Positions 8,727 to 18,003 are shown, numbered from the stretch's first letter. The stretch: 64,000 nucleotides of DNA from DATDPM01 sp963841995 (GCA_963841995.1 CAWJEX010000002.1:231814-295813), one strand, 5' to 3'. Notes: generated by a model from the letters alone, not told the origin. Translations and numbers: made by a program.

Positions 8727-8954
8727 CGACACCAGTTTTCATTGAATAAGTGAATCGCCACCGGTTTTGACTGACCGGATCGCCACCAGATTTGGTTGAT
8801 CGGACCCGCCACCGGTTTTGCTTGAATATTTGGGTCCCTAGGATGGTCGGCACCGCTGGTGGCAAGGGCTCGAAAAGGGGGGCATTCCCGAGCCCTTGCC
8901 ACCGGTCTTGGCGGGTATCCTAGACGCCCGAAAATTCAAGCAAAACCGGTGGCG
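8727..8954. repeat. Tandem ~25-bp repeats plus large imperfect inverted repeat
   Basis: Four direct copies of a motif close to CGCCACCGGTTTTGNYTGA start at about 8727, 8756, 8781 and 8807. A fifth copy is inverted at 8935-8954. The last direct copy and the inverted one pair perfectly over 20 bases, and inside them GGTGGCAAGGGCTCG (8858-8872) pairs perfectly with 8889-8903. The whole forms a 148-base hairpin with a 16-base loop. Such repeats occur at ends of some IS21-like and Tn7-like elements, or could be recombinase binding sites; no transposase is next to them. Confidence 0.75.
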
Positions 8955-9917
8955 ATCCTTCCGCCACGCCCCCCATTCGCACGAAGACGCCGGAATTCAT
9001 CGGTTCACCGGAAATCTGCATCGGAATTGCCGCGTGCGGGAGCGGCGCGCTTAACGCATCGCCGGCCGATCGAACCGACGATCGCCCTTTAGCCAGCAAC
9101 ACGCTTTGAAGTGCAGGCAGAAGCCGAGGTCGTTGACTCGGTATCCGGCGGGGTTACCGCGAAGCGTTGCTACGGCATCGCCAATTCATTGGCGACATCA
9201 ATCGACGTCGAACATCGTGGATCCGGTCCAGCGAGACTCGCTCATGAATTGCGCGGCAGTCCGTTTTGTGATCGGCGTTCCGTCGTTCTTCCAACGAAAG
9301 TGCTTTCATTAATTGACGGAAAAAATATTTGCGCGCGCAGATTTTTTACAAAAAAGCGTAGATACGGCGGTGTTTGTTGCTGAAATGAAAAAAATGGACG
9401 AATTCTGTCGATTCCTGTTGCCACCCGGAAAGACACGAGTGCTTACTTTTTTTGGAACCGTCGATACCCAAAGGATTTTGCCTGGTCGACGATTTCCTTG
9501 CGGGCTCGAACGGGCCTCGATCCCGCCAGTATGGCGATATTCCCGCACCGCTGAGGCGGTGGTTCCGCGGTGAGCAGTTTATTGGTGGCCCAAATAAAAA
9601 AAAGCGCAATACCGGTTTCGTTTGGTGACGGCCGCAAGTACTCGCTCCTTCTGCTTCTGTTGCCGGCTCATCCGGCGTCGGAAACCGGGGGACAGACGCC
9701 AATGCAAATTGGCGTGCGCGCTCCCCTTATGGCTCGCACGCCGCAGAACTTCGATGAATGGGAATGGCACAGCAGGTTCGAGATTCAGCCATCGCTTTTG
9801 CGCTTCGGCACGGGGTGCCGAAGGATGGGATATGCCAGCGCCGAAGCACTGTCTGCCGGCGCCGTTCGCCGCGGCGTCGGATAATCATAATTCCAGGAAC
9901 GGCCGCGGGGGCATGCC
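8955..9917. other. Non-coding, partly AT-rich stretch
   Basis: Nearly 1 kb without a supported gene. The part 9300-9460 is clearly more AT-rich than its surroundings, with several A and T runs. It may contain the left end of the following ISL3-like unit, but I found no matching inverted repeat on the right side. Confidence 0.5.
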
Positions 9918-10262
9918 GTGGCTGATTACAAAATCGTCTATGGGCGGATGTCACGCCGCGATGTGCTGATCGCAAACATGAAAATAACCAGCGCGCCCAG
10001 AAAGGAAATGGATCCGGATACCGGCATGGAAATCGTCGTTATGGACGCGGTGTCGCACTTGCCGGTCCCGAAAGGCCAAAAATTGCGGTCCAACGGATGG
10101 CGCACCATTCGGATTCGCGTGCCTTCGCACGGTCACGACCCGACCTTCGTGATCATCAAATATGAAGTGAAAAAGTCATGCAAACAAAAGACCCGTGATC
10201 CCGAAGACGGGAAAGATTTGCAACCCCAACAGGAGAGCGAACATGAAACTGAAAACCAATAA
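9918..10262 (+). CDS. Hypothetical protein preceding ISL3-like transposase
   Basis: A 114-aa basic protein from a GTG start: MADYKIVYGRMSRRD at the N-terminus, then NGWRTIRIRVPSHGHDP. It overlaps the next gene by 20 bases, so the two are probably co-translated. ISL3 transposases usually begin with a domain that handles the incoming DNA and contains a zinc ribbon; this separate small protein could be a diverged, split-off version of it, but no cysteine cluster is visible. That link is inference. The C-terminal tail is charged and of low complexity. Confidence 0.5.
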   Translation: MADYKIVYGRMSRRDVLIANMKITSAPRKEMDPDTGMEIVVMDAVSHLPVPKGQKLRSNGWRTIRIRVPSHGHDPTFVIIKYEVKKSCKQKTRDPEDGKDLQPQQESEHETENQ

Positions 10263-11535
10263 CCCGACCGGACGCAAATATAAGCCCCTCCAAGGATTTT
10301 GGGACCCAGAATTCCACATATTCGCTATGAGGCTGGCGATGAGAGACTCCTACCTCGGAATCCAAAAGGAGCACCGGCTACCGGCTTCAACCATAGCCCG
10401 AATTTTCGTTCCCTCGGCGCATGCGCTGTTGAACGAGTACCGGCCCGTGCTCCGCGGCCGCGTCATACTTATCGACGATGCTCACCCCTATGGCATCGAC
10501 AAGCCGGGCTGGATGGTTGTCACGGATTTCTGCGCTCCCGGCTACCCGATCGCGGCCATCACCGAAGGCATGACAGCCGAGGACATCGTCAAAATGATCG
10601 ACGGGATTCCCGGCAGCGAAGATGTACACACGATTATCAGCGACGGAGGGCTGAACATTGAAGGCGCCATAGAGATCCTTCGCAAGCGCGGCCGGAAAAT
10701 CAAGCATGTCATCGACCGCTTCCACGCGGTCAGGATGTTCAGTTTCGCCCTAGAGGACCTCACCAAAGCGGCTGCCAACCAAGGTGACGCGCGTCGTGGT
10801 CGCAAATTGCAGGCGCTCATATCGCTGTTCAAGTCGCTCCCAGATGACCTGATCGAGGTAAACAACGCGGTATTGCATGCCGCCGCCGCCCTTAATACGG
10901 ACATCCTGCGGGCGGTCGAAATATACCGGTCGCTTCTCGAGTTCTACGATCCCGAGGATGTTCGTGAAGCGAGGGGCAAGCTTGCCTCGCTGAAGATAAA
11001 GCACCAAAACCTTCGTAAGGCTGGGGCCGAAGGCGATCGTATCAAAAAAAGCGGCGAAGACATTGCTGAGGCGGAAGCCAGACTTGCCGCTCTTAAGGCC
11101 AAGCGCAACGACCGTGCCGAGGCAGATGCCAGGCTTGCCTCCGTCGAGGCGAATTTCACCGCAGCCTCTCCGCTTGTGCAAGAATGCTTCTTGAATGCGA
11201 TCAACTACATCAAACGCCGCCGCGAGGCAGTTCTAAACTTCTTTCCCTTCGAATATACCAACGGCCCGGCGGAAATGAACAATCGCCGATTCAAACCGGT
11301 GATGGCCTTTTCTAAAGGGTGCCCGTTCGAAGTCATTGCCGTGAGAGTCATGTACGATTCTGGATCATTTGACGTCAATTATCATTTCAGACGCATCGCC
11401 TACCGCATCGCCCCGCCGCTGCTGCTGAAAGCATTGCCCGAGGAATTGCCGGAGAATTCCGCGGCGGAGGAAACCTTCGACCCTCCCCCGACTTACGTCG
11501 AACCGATCCAGATATCATTCGGGCCCGACTTCTAG
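10243..11535 (+). CDS. Divergent ISL3-like DDE transposase
   Basis: A 430-aa protein from ATG 10243, preceded by GGAGAG. Segments match the ISL3 catalytic core: LIDDAHPYG (first Asp), IISDGGLNIEGAI (second Asp), HVIDRFHAVRMF, and near the C-terminus YTNGPAEMNNRRFKPVM with the catalytic Glu, as in the NGxxEGxNN motif. Between second Asp and Glu there is a long helical, Lys/Glu/Ala-rich insertion. The usual N-terminal zinc-ribbon is missing; a 114-aa gene directly upstream may replace it. I see no inverted repeats at plausible ends, so the boundaries of the IS are unknown. Confidence 0.7.
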   Translation: MKLKTNNPTGRKYKPLQGFWDPEFHIFAMRLAMRDSYLGIQKEHRLPASTIARIFVPSAHALLNEYRPVLRGRVILIDDAHPYGIDKPGWMVVTDFCAPGYPIAAITEGMTAEDIVKMIDGIPGSEDVHTIISDGGLNIEGAIEILRKRGRKIKHVIDRFHAVRMFSFALEDLTKAAANQGDARRGRKLQALISLFKSLPDDLIEVNNAVLHAAAALNTDILRAVEIYRSLLEFYDPEDVREARGKLASLKIKHQNLRKAGAEGDRIKKSGEDIAEAEARLAALKAKRNDRAEADARLASVEANFTAASPLVQECFLNAINYIKRRREAVLNFFPFEYTNGPAEMNNRRFKPVMAFSKGCPFEVIAVRVMYDSGSFDVNYHFRRIAYRIAPPLLLKALPEELPENSAAEETFDPPPTYVEPIQISFGPDF

Positions 11536-12096
11536 ATTGACGATTCCGACGAGCGTTACCCGGCAGATCAAAAGCGTAGATCGTCATGGCGCGGATGAAA
11601 TTCACGGGATCGGTAGAGGCGAAGAGCACCGCCGCTCCGACGGATGACATTGGGTCGGGCTGCGCCCGACGAGAGCTAAGATCTCAAAGTGGATCTGGCG
11701 CCAATTCCTTGTGTTGCCATCGTCCAAGGGCTCTAAAACGGTGGTGTTATGGAATCCGTACACAAGCGTTGGCGCAGATCGGGGGTGACTTATCAAACGA
11801 TGGCCTCCCCCAATGTCCTGCCCGCTCCGATAAGAGCCCGCAAGTTTCCGCTTCCGAGCCGAAAGCCGTCATACTTAACTTGTCGCGGGATGTCGCGGAA
11901 GTGCCAGGAGCCGACAAATTGAACGAAATTTCCGGTGAGCGCGTACTGCAATCAACTGTTATCCGTACAGATGAATTGTGATGAGCAACATCGAATCTTT
12001 TTGCGGATTTGCGAGGATCGGTTGCGCCAGGGTTTTCCGTACAGGCTCACGGTCCCCTAGATCATCACACCGCTGGTCTGTGCTACCCTCGCGCCC
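11536..12096. other. Intergenic stretch with a dispersed repeat
   Basis: No supported gene. The part 11841-11911 resembles 41207-41275 at most positions (CTTCCGAGCCGAAAGCCGTC against CTTCCGAACCGAAGACGGCC, then a shared TGTCGCGNGATGTCG). The match lies outside genes at both places, so it is a dispersed repeat or a shared decayed element. Confidence 0.5.
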
Positions 12097-12651
12097 ATGC
12101 CGATCCGTCGCCTTCTGTTCCTGCTCGTCCTCATGGTGCCGATATTGCTTGGCATCCCCGCCATTGCTGCGGAACCCTCATCACCGCAAGTTGCGCCCTC
12201 ATGGCAGGCTTGCTTTACGCCGGGAGAAGACTGCACCGGCTTGATCGTTCGGCAGCTATATGCGGCCCAGAAAACGGTTCTAGTTCAGGCATACTCGTTC
12301 ACCAGTGAGCCCATTGCCAGGGAGCTTGCCGATGCTCACAGGCGTGGCGTCGAGGTTCACGTGATCCTCGACAAGAGTAATCGCACCGAGAAGTACTCGG
12401 CGGCGGACTTCCTCGCTCACGCTGGCATCGCCGTGTTGATCGACTCGGAACATAGGATCGCGCACAACAAGGTCATGGTGATCGACGGTGAGACGGTTAT
12501 CACCGGCAGCTTCAACTTCACCAAGGCCGCGCAGCTTGACAATGCAGAGAATGTGTTGGTGATCCACAGTCAGGAGTTGGCGAAGCGATACTCGGAGAAT
12601 TGGCAACGGCATGCCCGCCACTCGGAGCCTTACGGTGGGCATGGGCAGTGA
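12097..12651 (+). CDS. Secreted phospholipase D-family nuclease
   Basis: A 184-aa protein with an N-terminal signal peptide (RRLLFLLVLMVPILLG, cleavage after AIAA near residue 25). One HKD motif is complete: His123, Lys125 and Asp130 in IAHNKVMVIDG, followed by GSFNFT and the NAEN segment. Single-HKD proteins of this length are endonucleases of the plasmid Nuc type that work as dimers and are exported to the periplasm. It stands alone about 260 bases before the membrane operon on the same strand. Whether the two are functionally linked is open. Confidence 0.88.
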   Translation: MPIRRLLFLLVLMVPILLGIPAIAAEPSSPQVAPSWQACFTPGEDCTGLIVRQLYAAQKTVLVQAYSFTSEPIARELADAHRRGVEVHVILDKSNRTEKYSAADFLAHAGIAVLIDSEHRIAHNKVMVIDGETVITGSFNFTKAAQLDNAENVLVIHSQELAKRYSENWQRHARHSEPYGGHGQ

Positions 12652-12908
12652 GCGTGGTGCTCATGGTGGCTCAGATCTCGGCCGATTTAAATTAATTAAG
12701 CTTAATGAGCGTGTTGGAAGGGCAGAGCGGCGATACTGAATAAAGCCGCAATAGACTTGGCCGAGAAGCATGATCGGGTTAGCTTGAATGGGGGAGGATG
12801 GGGATGAAAACCGCCAAAAGACATGCCGAATTATGCAAATGGCCGGGCTAACAGGAAGTTCGCGCCCGGCAAAACGCTGAATTGTTTTTGGCATCCCCGA
12901 ATTGGCTA

Positions 12909-14321
12909 ATGAGACTCGCCGACCTTCTAAAATTCGGCGCCGCGCGCGGAAACGTCCGTCCATCGATCCTACGGTTTCCGTCAATTGATACGGACGGAAT
13001 GGCTAAACGCATGCGCCTTGCGGAAAGAGCCAAGGAGCAGGCGAACCGTGATCTGCCGGCCTCCGATAGTCGAAGTCTCGACGCCGTTGAGCAGGAAATC
13101 GTCAACGAAATCTGCGAGGAAGAGAAATCCCAGTTTGACAATTACCAAGAGAATAAAAAAACCTACGCGGATCGTGCCGGATCACTGGCGATCCAAGGTT
13201 TGCTCGTGCAATTGGGCGCTGCTGTTGACGATGCCATCGCCAACTTTGCGAATCGAACGCACAATGGCGCGAACGTCCTCTATCTGGACCGCAAGCACGT
13301 AATTGAAACCGAGCAGGAATTAGAGCGATTCAGAAAGAAACACACCTTAGAGAGGCCGGCGAGGCAGATTAAGTCACGCGTTCTGAGCGTAGGTTTCTTA
13401 TTGCTCATCGTTCTGGCGGAATCGATTGCAAACGGCCTTATTTTGCGAACAGGCAGCCCCTTCGGGCTGTTGGGCGGCATCGGTCTGGCGACGATCATTG
13501 CCTTTATCAATGTCGCAGTTGGTGTCTTCGCCGGTCGGATCATCTTCCCTTGGATAAGTCACAAAAATAGATTTATCCAATTTCTCGCTGGCACTGCGTC
13601 GGTTGCCTATGTCATGGCCGCGTTGGGGCTCAACCTTATGGTGGCTCATTATCGGAGCGCCATGATCCTTGATCCGCTAAATGCTGCACAATTAGCAATG
13701 AAGAATATTCAGAACAGCCCTTTTAAAGTTGTCGACATCCAGTCTTGGATGCTTTTCGCTATGGGCGTGATATTTTCGATTGCCTCTGCGATCGACAGCT
13801 GGCTGATGGACGACCCTTATCCGGGCTATGGCCGAGTTACGCGTGAACATCAGGACGCAGCAGAACTCTATACGGAACAGAAATCCGAGCTCTTAGCGGA
13901 GCTCGAGACCATCAAAGATACGGCCGAGAGCACTGTTGATCGCTGCGTCCGCGACATCGAGATTCGCCGCGGTGAATACGACAGCATTCTTACAAAAGGC
14001 ATGGCCTTGAGAGAGGCCATGGCCGAACATTTTGTGCATCTGGAAAGCGCAGCCAACACGCTCTTACAGGCTTACCGAGACGAAAATCGCAAACACCGAA
14101 AGGTCGCTCCTCCACCGAGATTCGATGAACGGTGGAGTCATAAGGCTCCGGACCTCGAAAAACAGACAATCCCCGAACGACTACAACAGCAAATTGATGC
14201 CACTTTGGCTAAAGCCATGGAAGCAGCACCGCTCCAGATCAAGAAGTTGCATGACGCGTATCTTGAATCGATGGCGAAATATCGAAAAATCGATGAACTG
14301 ACTGCTAAGGACATCTCGTAG
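12909..14321 (+). CDS. Large membrane/coiled-coil protein, first gene of MotAB-like operon
   Basis: A 470-aa protein from ATG 12909; ATG 12999 in the same frame, preceded by GGACGGA, is an alternative. The first ~150 residues are charged and helical. Four hydrophobic segments follow at roughly 158-180, 184-214, 223-246 and 276-299, then a ~160-residue charged coiled-coil tail (SELLAELETIKD and onward). I do not recognise the family. Its stop overlaps the next start by one base (TAGTG). Co-translation with a vWA-like and two stator-like proteins suggests a shared membrane complex. Confidence 0.75.
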   Translation: MRLADLLKFGAARGNVRPSILRFPSIDTDGMAKRMRLAERAKEQANRDLPASDSRSLDAVEQEIVNEICEEEKSQFDNYQENKKTYADRAGSLAIQGLLVQLGAAVDDAIANFANRTHNGANVLYLDRKHVIETEQELERFRKKHTLERPARQIKSRVLSVGFLLLIVLAESIANGLILRTGSPFGLLGGIGLATIIAFINVAVGVFAGRIIFPWISHKNRFIQFLAGTASVAYVMAALGLNLMVAHYRSAMILDPLNAAQLAMKNIQNSPFKVVDIQSWMLFAMGVIFSIASAIDSWLMDDPYPGYGRVTREHQDAAELYTEQKSELLAELETIKDTAESTVDRCVRDIEIRRGEYDSILTKGMALREAMAEHFVHLESAANTLLQAYRDENRKHRKVAPPPRFDERWSHKAPDLEKQTIPERLQQQIDATLAKAMEAAPLQIKKLHDAYLESMAKYRKIDELTAKDIS

Positions 14322-15142
14322 TGACGAGTGTTCATACCCGCAAGAAGAAGGCGCAGGCTCGAAAGGGCTGGATTCTGATTGCGATAGCGACAATAGCATT
14401 CTTGGCTATCGGTGCGGGCGCCATAGCACTTAGCCTTCGCGAACGCAGAACGGATGTTGCAACTGGGTGTCCGGTTGATCGCTTCGATGCGATCACCGCC
14501 GTCCTCGTTGATATGACGGATACTCTTGATCCAGTTCAGGCGGCGGCGCTTCGCAATACATTGCTAAAAATTCGAGACGCGACACCGAAATTTGGACGAC
14601 TTGAAATTTACACGCTTGCACCGGTCGATGTGACCACCCTCAGCCCTGTCTTCGCAGCATGTAGCCCCGGGTCAGCGAAAGATGTCGATAGTTCGCTGTA
14701 CGGCAATCCCGATCTTGCGGATTTAATCTGGAAGAAGAAATTCGGTGATAAGGTCGAAGAGATTATTGGCAGGATTGAAAAGACTCCGCCCGAAGAACGA
14801 TCACCGATCCTTCAAGCCGTAAAATCGGTCAGTGTTACGGCATTTGGAAATCCGCTTGCGCGAGACACACCAGTCAGGAAATTGATATTGATCTCAGACC
14901 TTATACAGAATGGTCCGCAGCTTTCAATGTACCGCGAAATCCCGGACCTTGCGGCATTTCGCCAGTCGCAACTATACGCTGACACTCGTCCTGGTTTGAG
15001 AGGCGCCAACGTGGAATTAGTGATCATTTCGCGTGAGACGAAACGCAACATCCAGAACGCGCGGTGGCGCGACTTCTGGATTGGCTATTTTGAGAGTATC
15101 AACAGCACCGTCGAGCGATGGGTAAAAATCGAAGAATACTGA
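14321..15142 (+). CDS. Membrane-anchored vWA-like protein
   Basis: A 273-aa protein from GTG 14321. A basic N-terminus is followed by one membrane segment (WILIAIATIAFLAIGAG, about 17-39). The rest lies on the other side of the membrane and looks like a von Willebrand factor A fold: ITAVLVDMTDTLDP has a MIDAS-like DxTD at 64-67, and KLILISDLIQNGP fits the later conserved strand. vWA domains bind protein partners through a metal ion. It overlaps the following gene by 25 bases. Fold assignment rests on these motifs only. Confidence 0.65.
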   Translation: MTSVHTRKKKAQARKGWILIAIATIAFLAIGAGAIALSLRERRTDVATGCPVDRFDAITAVLVDMTDTLDPVQAAALRNTLLKIRDATPKFGRLEIYTLAPVDVTTLSPVFAACSPGSAKDVDSSLYGNPDLADLIWKKKFGDKVEEIIGRIEKTPPEERSPILQAVKSVSVTAFGNPLARDTPVRKLILISDLIQNGPQLSMYREIPDLAAFRQSQLYADTRPGLRGANVELVIISRETKRNIQNARWRDFWIGYFESINSTVERWVKIEEY

Positions 15143-16482
15143 GCGCTACGCCGGAAGCGGTCCCGGCAGAGGGTCGACAAGTTGTTCATCGTAATCCGTT
15201 GAACGACGTGCCGGACCAATGGCTTTTCTTCGGTTGTTTTGGGCTCGGCGCTGTCGCAATTTGGGTGCTGAAATCACTCGGCGTCGGCCAATACGTCGTA
15301 ACTGCTGTGCCCGTATCTTTGATGTGCATTTACGTTATGGTCGCAATCGTGACGAAGCGGTATCGAATCCGCGCGGATAAAGTTGGCGACAACGTTTATT
15401 ATCTAGGTTTCCTCTTTACGCTTGTAAGCCTCGCATATGCGCTTTGGTCATTTACAGCGGCGGCGACTGCGACCGAAACGATCATTACGAGCTTTGGGAT
15501 TGCCATTATTACGACGATCGTTGGCTTGGCTGGCCGGGTCCTTTTCAATCAAATGCGAGAAGATCCGGTCGAATATGAGCGGGAGGCACGCTATTCGCTT
15601 GCCGAGGCGACCCGAAATTTAAAATCGCAGATTGACGATATAACCGTTGAATTTTCCAGCTTCAAACGAGGTTTAATCCAGGTTGTAGGGGAGGGAGTCA
15701 CTGATATTTCAGACAAAGCAAACCATGCGTTATTGCAGAATTTGGATCGCTTTACCGAGGTTGGCGCCGGGGTCATTGGAAAGATTGAGTCCGCATTCAG
15801 TACTTTTACCGATCACTCCGTTCGGCTCAACGACATTGCGTCAAAGAACGTCAATGCCCTCGATGCGCTCTTCCAGCGAATCGAAAAGATCGAAGCATCG
15901 CCGGATCTCCTGACCAGCAAGTTCGGGCCAATCCTGGCAAAATTCGGGGACCTGGCAAATGAGTCCTTAGAAAGAAGTCGCACACACGACGAGAGTCTGC
16001 GGAAGCTGGTCGACCTAACCGATGCCGTGCTTGCAACGAGCAAAAAACTGCATGATGCGGTCGACACGGCAGCTGCCAATGTTGGCGAAGGGCTTCAGAA
16101 GTTTAGCCGCAACCTCGAAAATGGGATTGCAACGACCGAAAAGCTTTCCGAGGTACTGGAGGCGGCGACAAAGGCAGTAGCCGCTGACCTAGAAATCAGC
16201 CGAACCGCTGCAGGCCAAATGAAAGAGATTCTCGATTGCCAAATTGGCGCTAGTAAAGAGGCAGTTGATGCACTCCGCCGGATCGCTGGAGCAGAGATCG
16301 AAACCAATCGGGATGCCTTGAGGGAAATCAAGGCCATGATGCTTTCGGATATCGAAACGATGAGGCAGTACCGCAAACAGGCGGACGAAATGCTGGTTGA
16401 CAGCGCCAACATGGTGCTTGAGCTGGAGAAGACCTTAGTTTCACTCGCCCATGTCATGACCGAGAAACTCGGTGGATCCTAA
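15118..16482 (+). CDS. ZorA/MotA-like membrane protein with long coiled-coil tail
   Basis: A 454-aa protein. Four membrane segments at about 35-52, 57-78, 93-112 and 120-142 are followed by ~300 residues of charged helical repeats (SQIDDITVEFSSFKRG to the C-terminus). The last two segments, with YYLGFLFTLVSLAYAL and TSFGIAIITTIVGLAGRVLF, resemble the third and fourth helices of MotA/ExbB/ZorA channel proteins, which line the ion path. A long helical tail after the channel is typical of ZorA. The next gene encodes a single-pass MotB-like protein, which supports this reading. The assignment is inference. Confidence 0.65.
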   Translation: MGKNRRILSATPEAVPAEGRQVVHRNPLNDVPDQWLFFGCFGLGAVAIWVLKSLGVGQYVVTAVPVSLMCIYVMVAIVTKRYRIRADKVGDNVYYLGFLFTLVSLAYALWSFTAAATATETIITSFGIAIITTIVGLAGRVLFNQMREDPVEYEREARYSLAEATRNLKSQIDDITVEFSSFKRGLIQVVGEGVTDISDKANHALLQNLDRFTEVGAGVIGKIESAFSTFTDHSVRLNDIASKNVNALDALFQRIEKIEASPDLLTSKFGPILAKFGDLANESLERSRTHDESLRKLVDLTDAVLATSKKLHDAVDTAAANVGEGLQKFSRNLENGIATTEKLSEVLEAATKAVAADLEISRTAAGQMKEILDCQIGASKEAVDALRRIAGAEIETNRDALREIKAMMLSDIETMRQYRKQADEMLVDSANMVLELEKTLVSLAHVMTEKLGGS

Positions 16483-17479
16483 TATCCAAAACCAGGATCG
16501 GTATTACCGTCGCGGTTTAGTGCTCGGTCTAACCATGGCTGAAATCATGGTTCTGATGTTATTCGCGCTTCTCCTCGCGTTAGCAGCTGCGATGGCGAAG
16601 AAAGAGTCAATTATAAGGGACTATTATCAACTTCGCGAAACATTCTCAGAAATCATGGCGGGAAACAAATCCGACATGACTGCCGAGGACGTTCTTAATG
16701 AGATTCAAAGACAAAAGACCGAGATTGCGAATCTTCACGCCGAGGTTGATCGCCAACACGATATCGAGCAGAAGACAAAATTGGCGGAGGATGTCTTTCA
16801 AGAATTGCGCCGCGGTGGGGTCGAAAGTCCGGAAACACCGGAAGGTATCCGGGATCTCGGAGATAAACTTAAAATCGCCAGGGAAGTGATAAGTGCGGCG
16901 AAAGCCACCGGTACAAATGCGAGCCCGAAAGATGTCGCGGATAGGCTAGAGCTAGCCAATACAGTTATCGAGGCAGCGAAAGGCAAGGATAGCGCCAAGC
17001 CGGATCCTGAACACGTCACGGAGATTTTTAAAAACGCGCAAGAGGCCGATCGCCGTTATCACGATCTGCTTGGCCAGAACAGAAATCTGCAAAGCCAATT
17101 ACTCGCTGCGGGCAAGGGCACTGAGCTGCCACCGTGTTGGGCCTCGGCGGAAACTGGCAAGCCTGAGTACATTTTCGACGTGACCATCAACTCGACCGGT
17201 TTGATCATTTCAAGTAACGCCGCGAGGCCAGAAATGCAGTATCGTGCGGCGCAATATGCGGAACTTCCCATATCAATGATTCAGTTCGACATGGAGTTGT
17301 CGGAGTCCAATTTTCGGCAAGAAACCGAAGCCATTCGGCGCTGGGGCGACGAGCAAGAGCAAAGGTGTAGGTTCTTCGTGCGTCTGATTGATGCCACGAG
17401 GCCCGATGAGAAGGCGACATTCAAGCACTTAATGCTTACGACGGGGGAAAGTTTCTATTATTGGTTAGTCCCACAATGA
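16472..17479 (+). CDS. ZorB/MotB-like single-pass membrane protein
   Basis: A 335-aa protein from GTG 16472, overlapping the previous gene by 11 bases. The N-terminus is one membrane helix with TMAEIMVLMLFALLLALA (21-38); Glu24 sits where MotB and ZorB proteins carry their proton-binding Asp in an A/S-D-F/L-M motif. A coiled coil follows to about residue 215, then a globular C-terminal domain (PEYIFDVTINSTGLII to FYYWLVPQ). It does not look like the standard OmpA-type peptidoglycan-binding domain. Together with the preceding gene it would form a stator-like pair. Confidence 0.68.
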   Translation: MDPNIQNQDRYYRRGLVLGLTMAEIMVLMLFALLLALAAAMAKKESIIRDYYQLRETFSEIMAGNKSDMTAEDVLNEIQRQKTEIANLHAEVDRQHDIEQKTKLAEDVFQELRRGGVESPETPEGIRDLGDKLKIAREVISAAKATGTNASPKDVADRLELANTVIEAAKGKDSAKPDPEHVTEIFKNAQEADRRYHDLLGQNRNLQSQLLAAGKGTELPPCWASAETGKPEYIFDVTINSTGLIISSNAARPEMQYRAAQYAELPISMIQFDMELSESNFRQETEAIRRWGDEQEQRCRFFVRLIDATRPDEKATFKHLMLTTGESFYYWLVPQ

Positions 17480-17697
17480 GCGGGCCCGGCTTGGAGCTCG
17501 ATAAGGCGTTAGTTACGTTGAGGGCCAGGGTTTTGTGGCGCATCGCTCAGTTGATAGGTTCATCGGTCAGAGAACGAGTTGTCGTAAAAATGGCCGATAC
17601 GATGCAGGACAGCGATGTCCTTGACTCCGTGGAGTCGCGGTGGCGGTGGCTGCCAAGATTTTTCCGCTCCTTCAGACGAAATAAAATCGCTATGTAG
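17476..17697 (+). CDS. Small basic protein closing the MotAB-like operon
   Basis: A 73-aa protein whose ATG overlaps the previous stop (ATGA at 17476-17479), which is the reason for this start over TTG 17461. It contains LRARVLWRIAQLIGSSVRER and a C-terminal WRWLPRFFRSFRRNK. No known motif. The arginine- and aromatic-rich tail suggests binding to membrane or nucleic acid, but that is a guess from composition. Its conserved coupling to the operon makes translation likely. Confidence 0.5.
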   Translation: MSGPGLELDKALVTLRARVLWRIAQLIGSSVRERVVVKMADTMQDSDVLDSVESRWRWLPRFFRSFRRNKIAM

Positions 17698-18003
17698 TAC
17701 TTGCCGCAAACCTGCAGCCGGCGGCGACACGCCATGCGGAGTGGTTTGTTGCGGTCCGGTAAGGGTCATTTTGAGACCCCGGCCCGCGGTTCCAGCAGGT
17801 CCGCTTAAGTTTACTTTTCGCACATTTCATGAGAGTGCGAAGAGTGGGTGGCACCGTTTGCGCCTACCAGCGACCGGCGCCAATTCTCGGGCCTGCAAAC
17901 TTGGGTTTAGCCGATTGACGGATTAGTTTGCCTGATCAAAACTCGGCGTCCGCCGATGATCGCGCCAGACCGATATGTTCGCGCGCCAATCACGTGAATA
18001 CCG
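17698..18003. other. Intergenic stretch, nothing recognised
   Basis: About 300 bases between the operon and the HNH gene. No convincing terminator or repeat stands out, and open frames have no motif. Confidence 0.5.

Noticed and set aside
8727..8954. CRISPR-like array
   Set aside because: The repeats are irregular, diverged and directly adjacent, without unique spacers of constant length, and no cas genes are nearby.
11586..11981. 131-codon open frame after the ISL3-like transposase
   Set aside because: No motif or start signal, and part of it is a dispersed repeat also found outside genes at 41.2 kb.
12909..17697. Calling the membrane operon a Zorya system
   Set aside because: Only the channel-like pair resembles ZorA/ZorB; the effector genes ZorC, ZorD or ZorE are absent and the family match was not tested.
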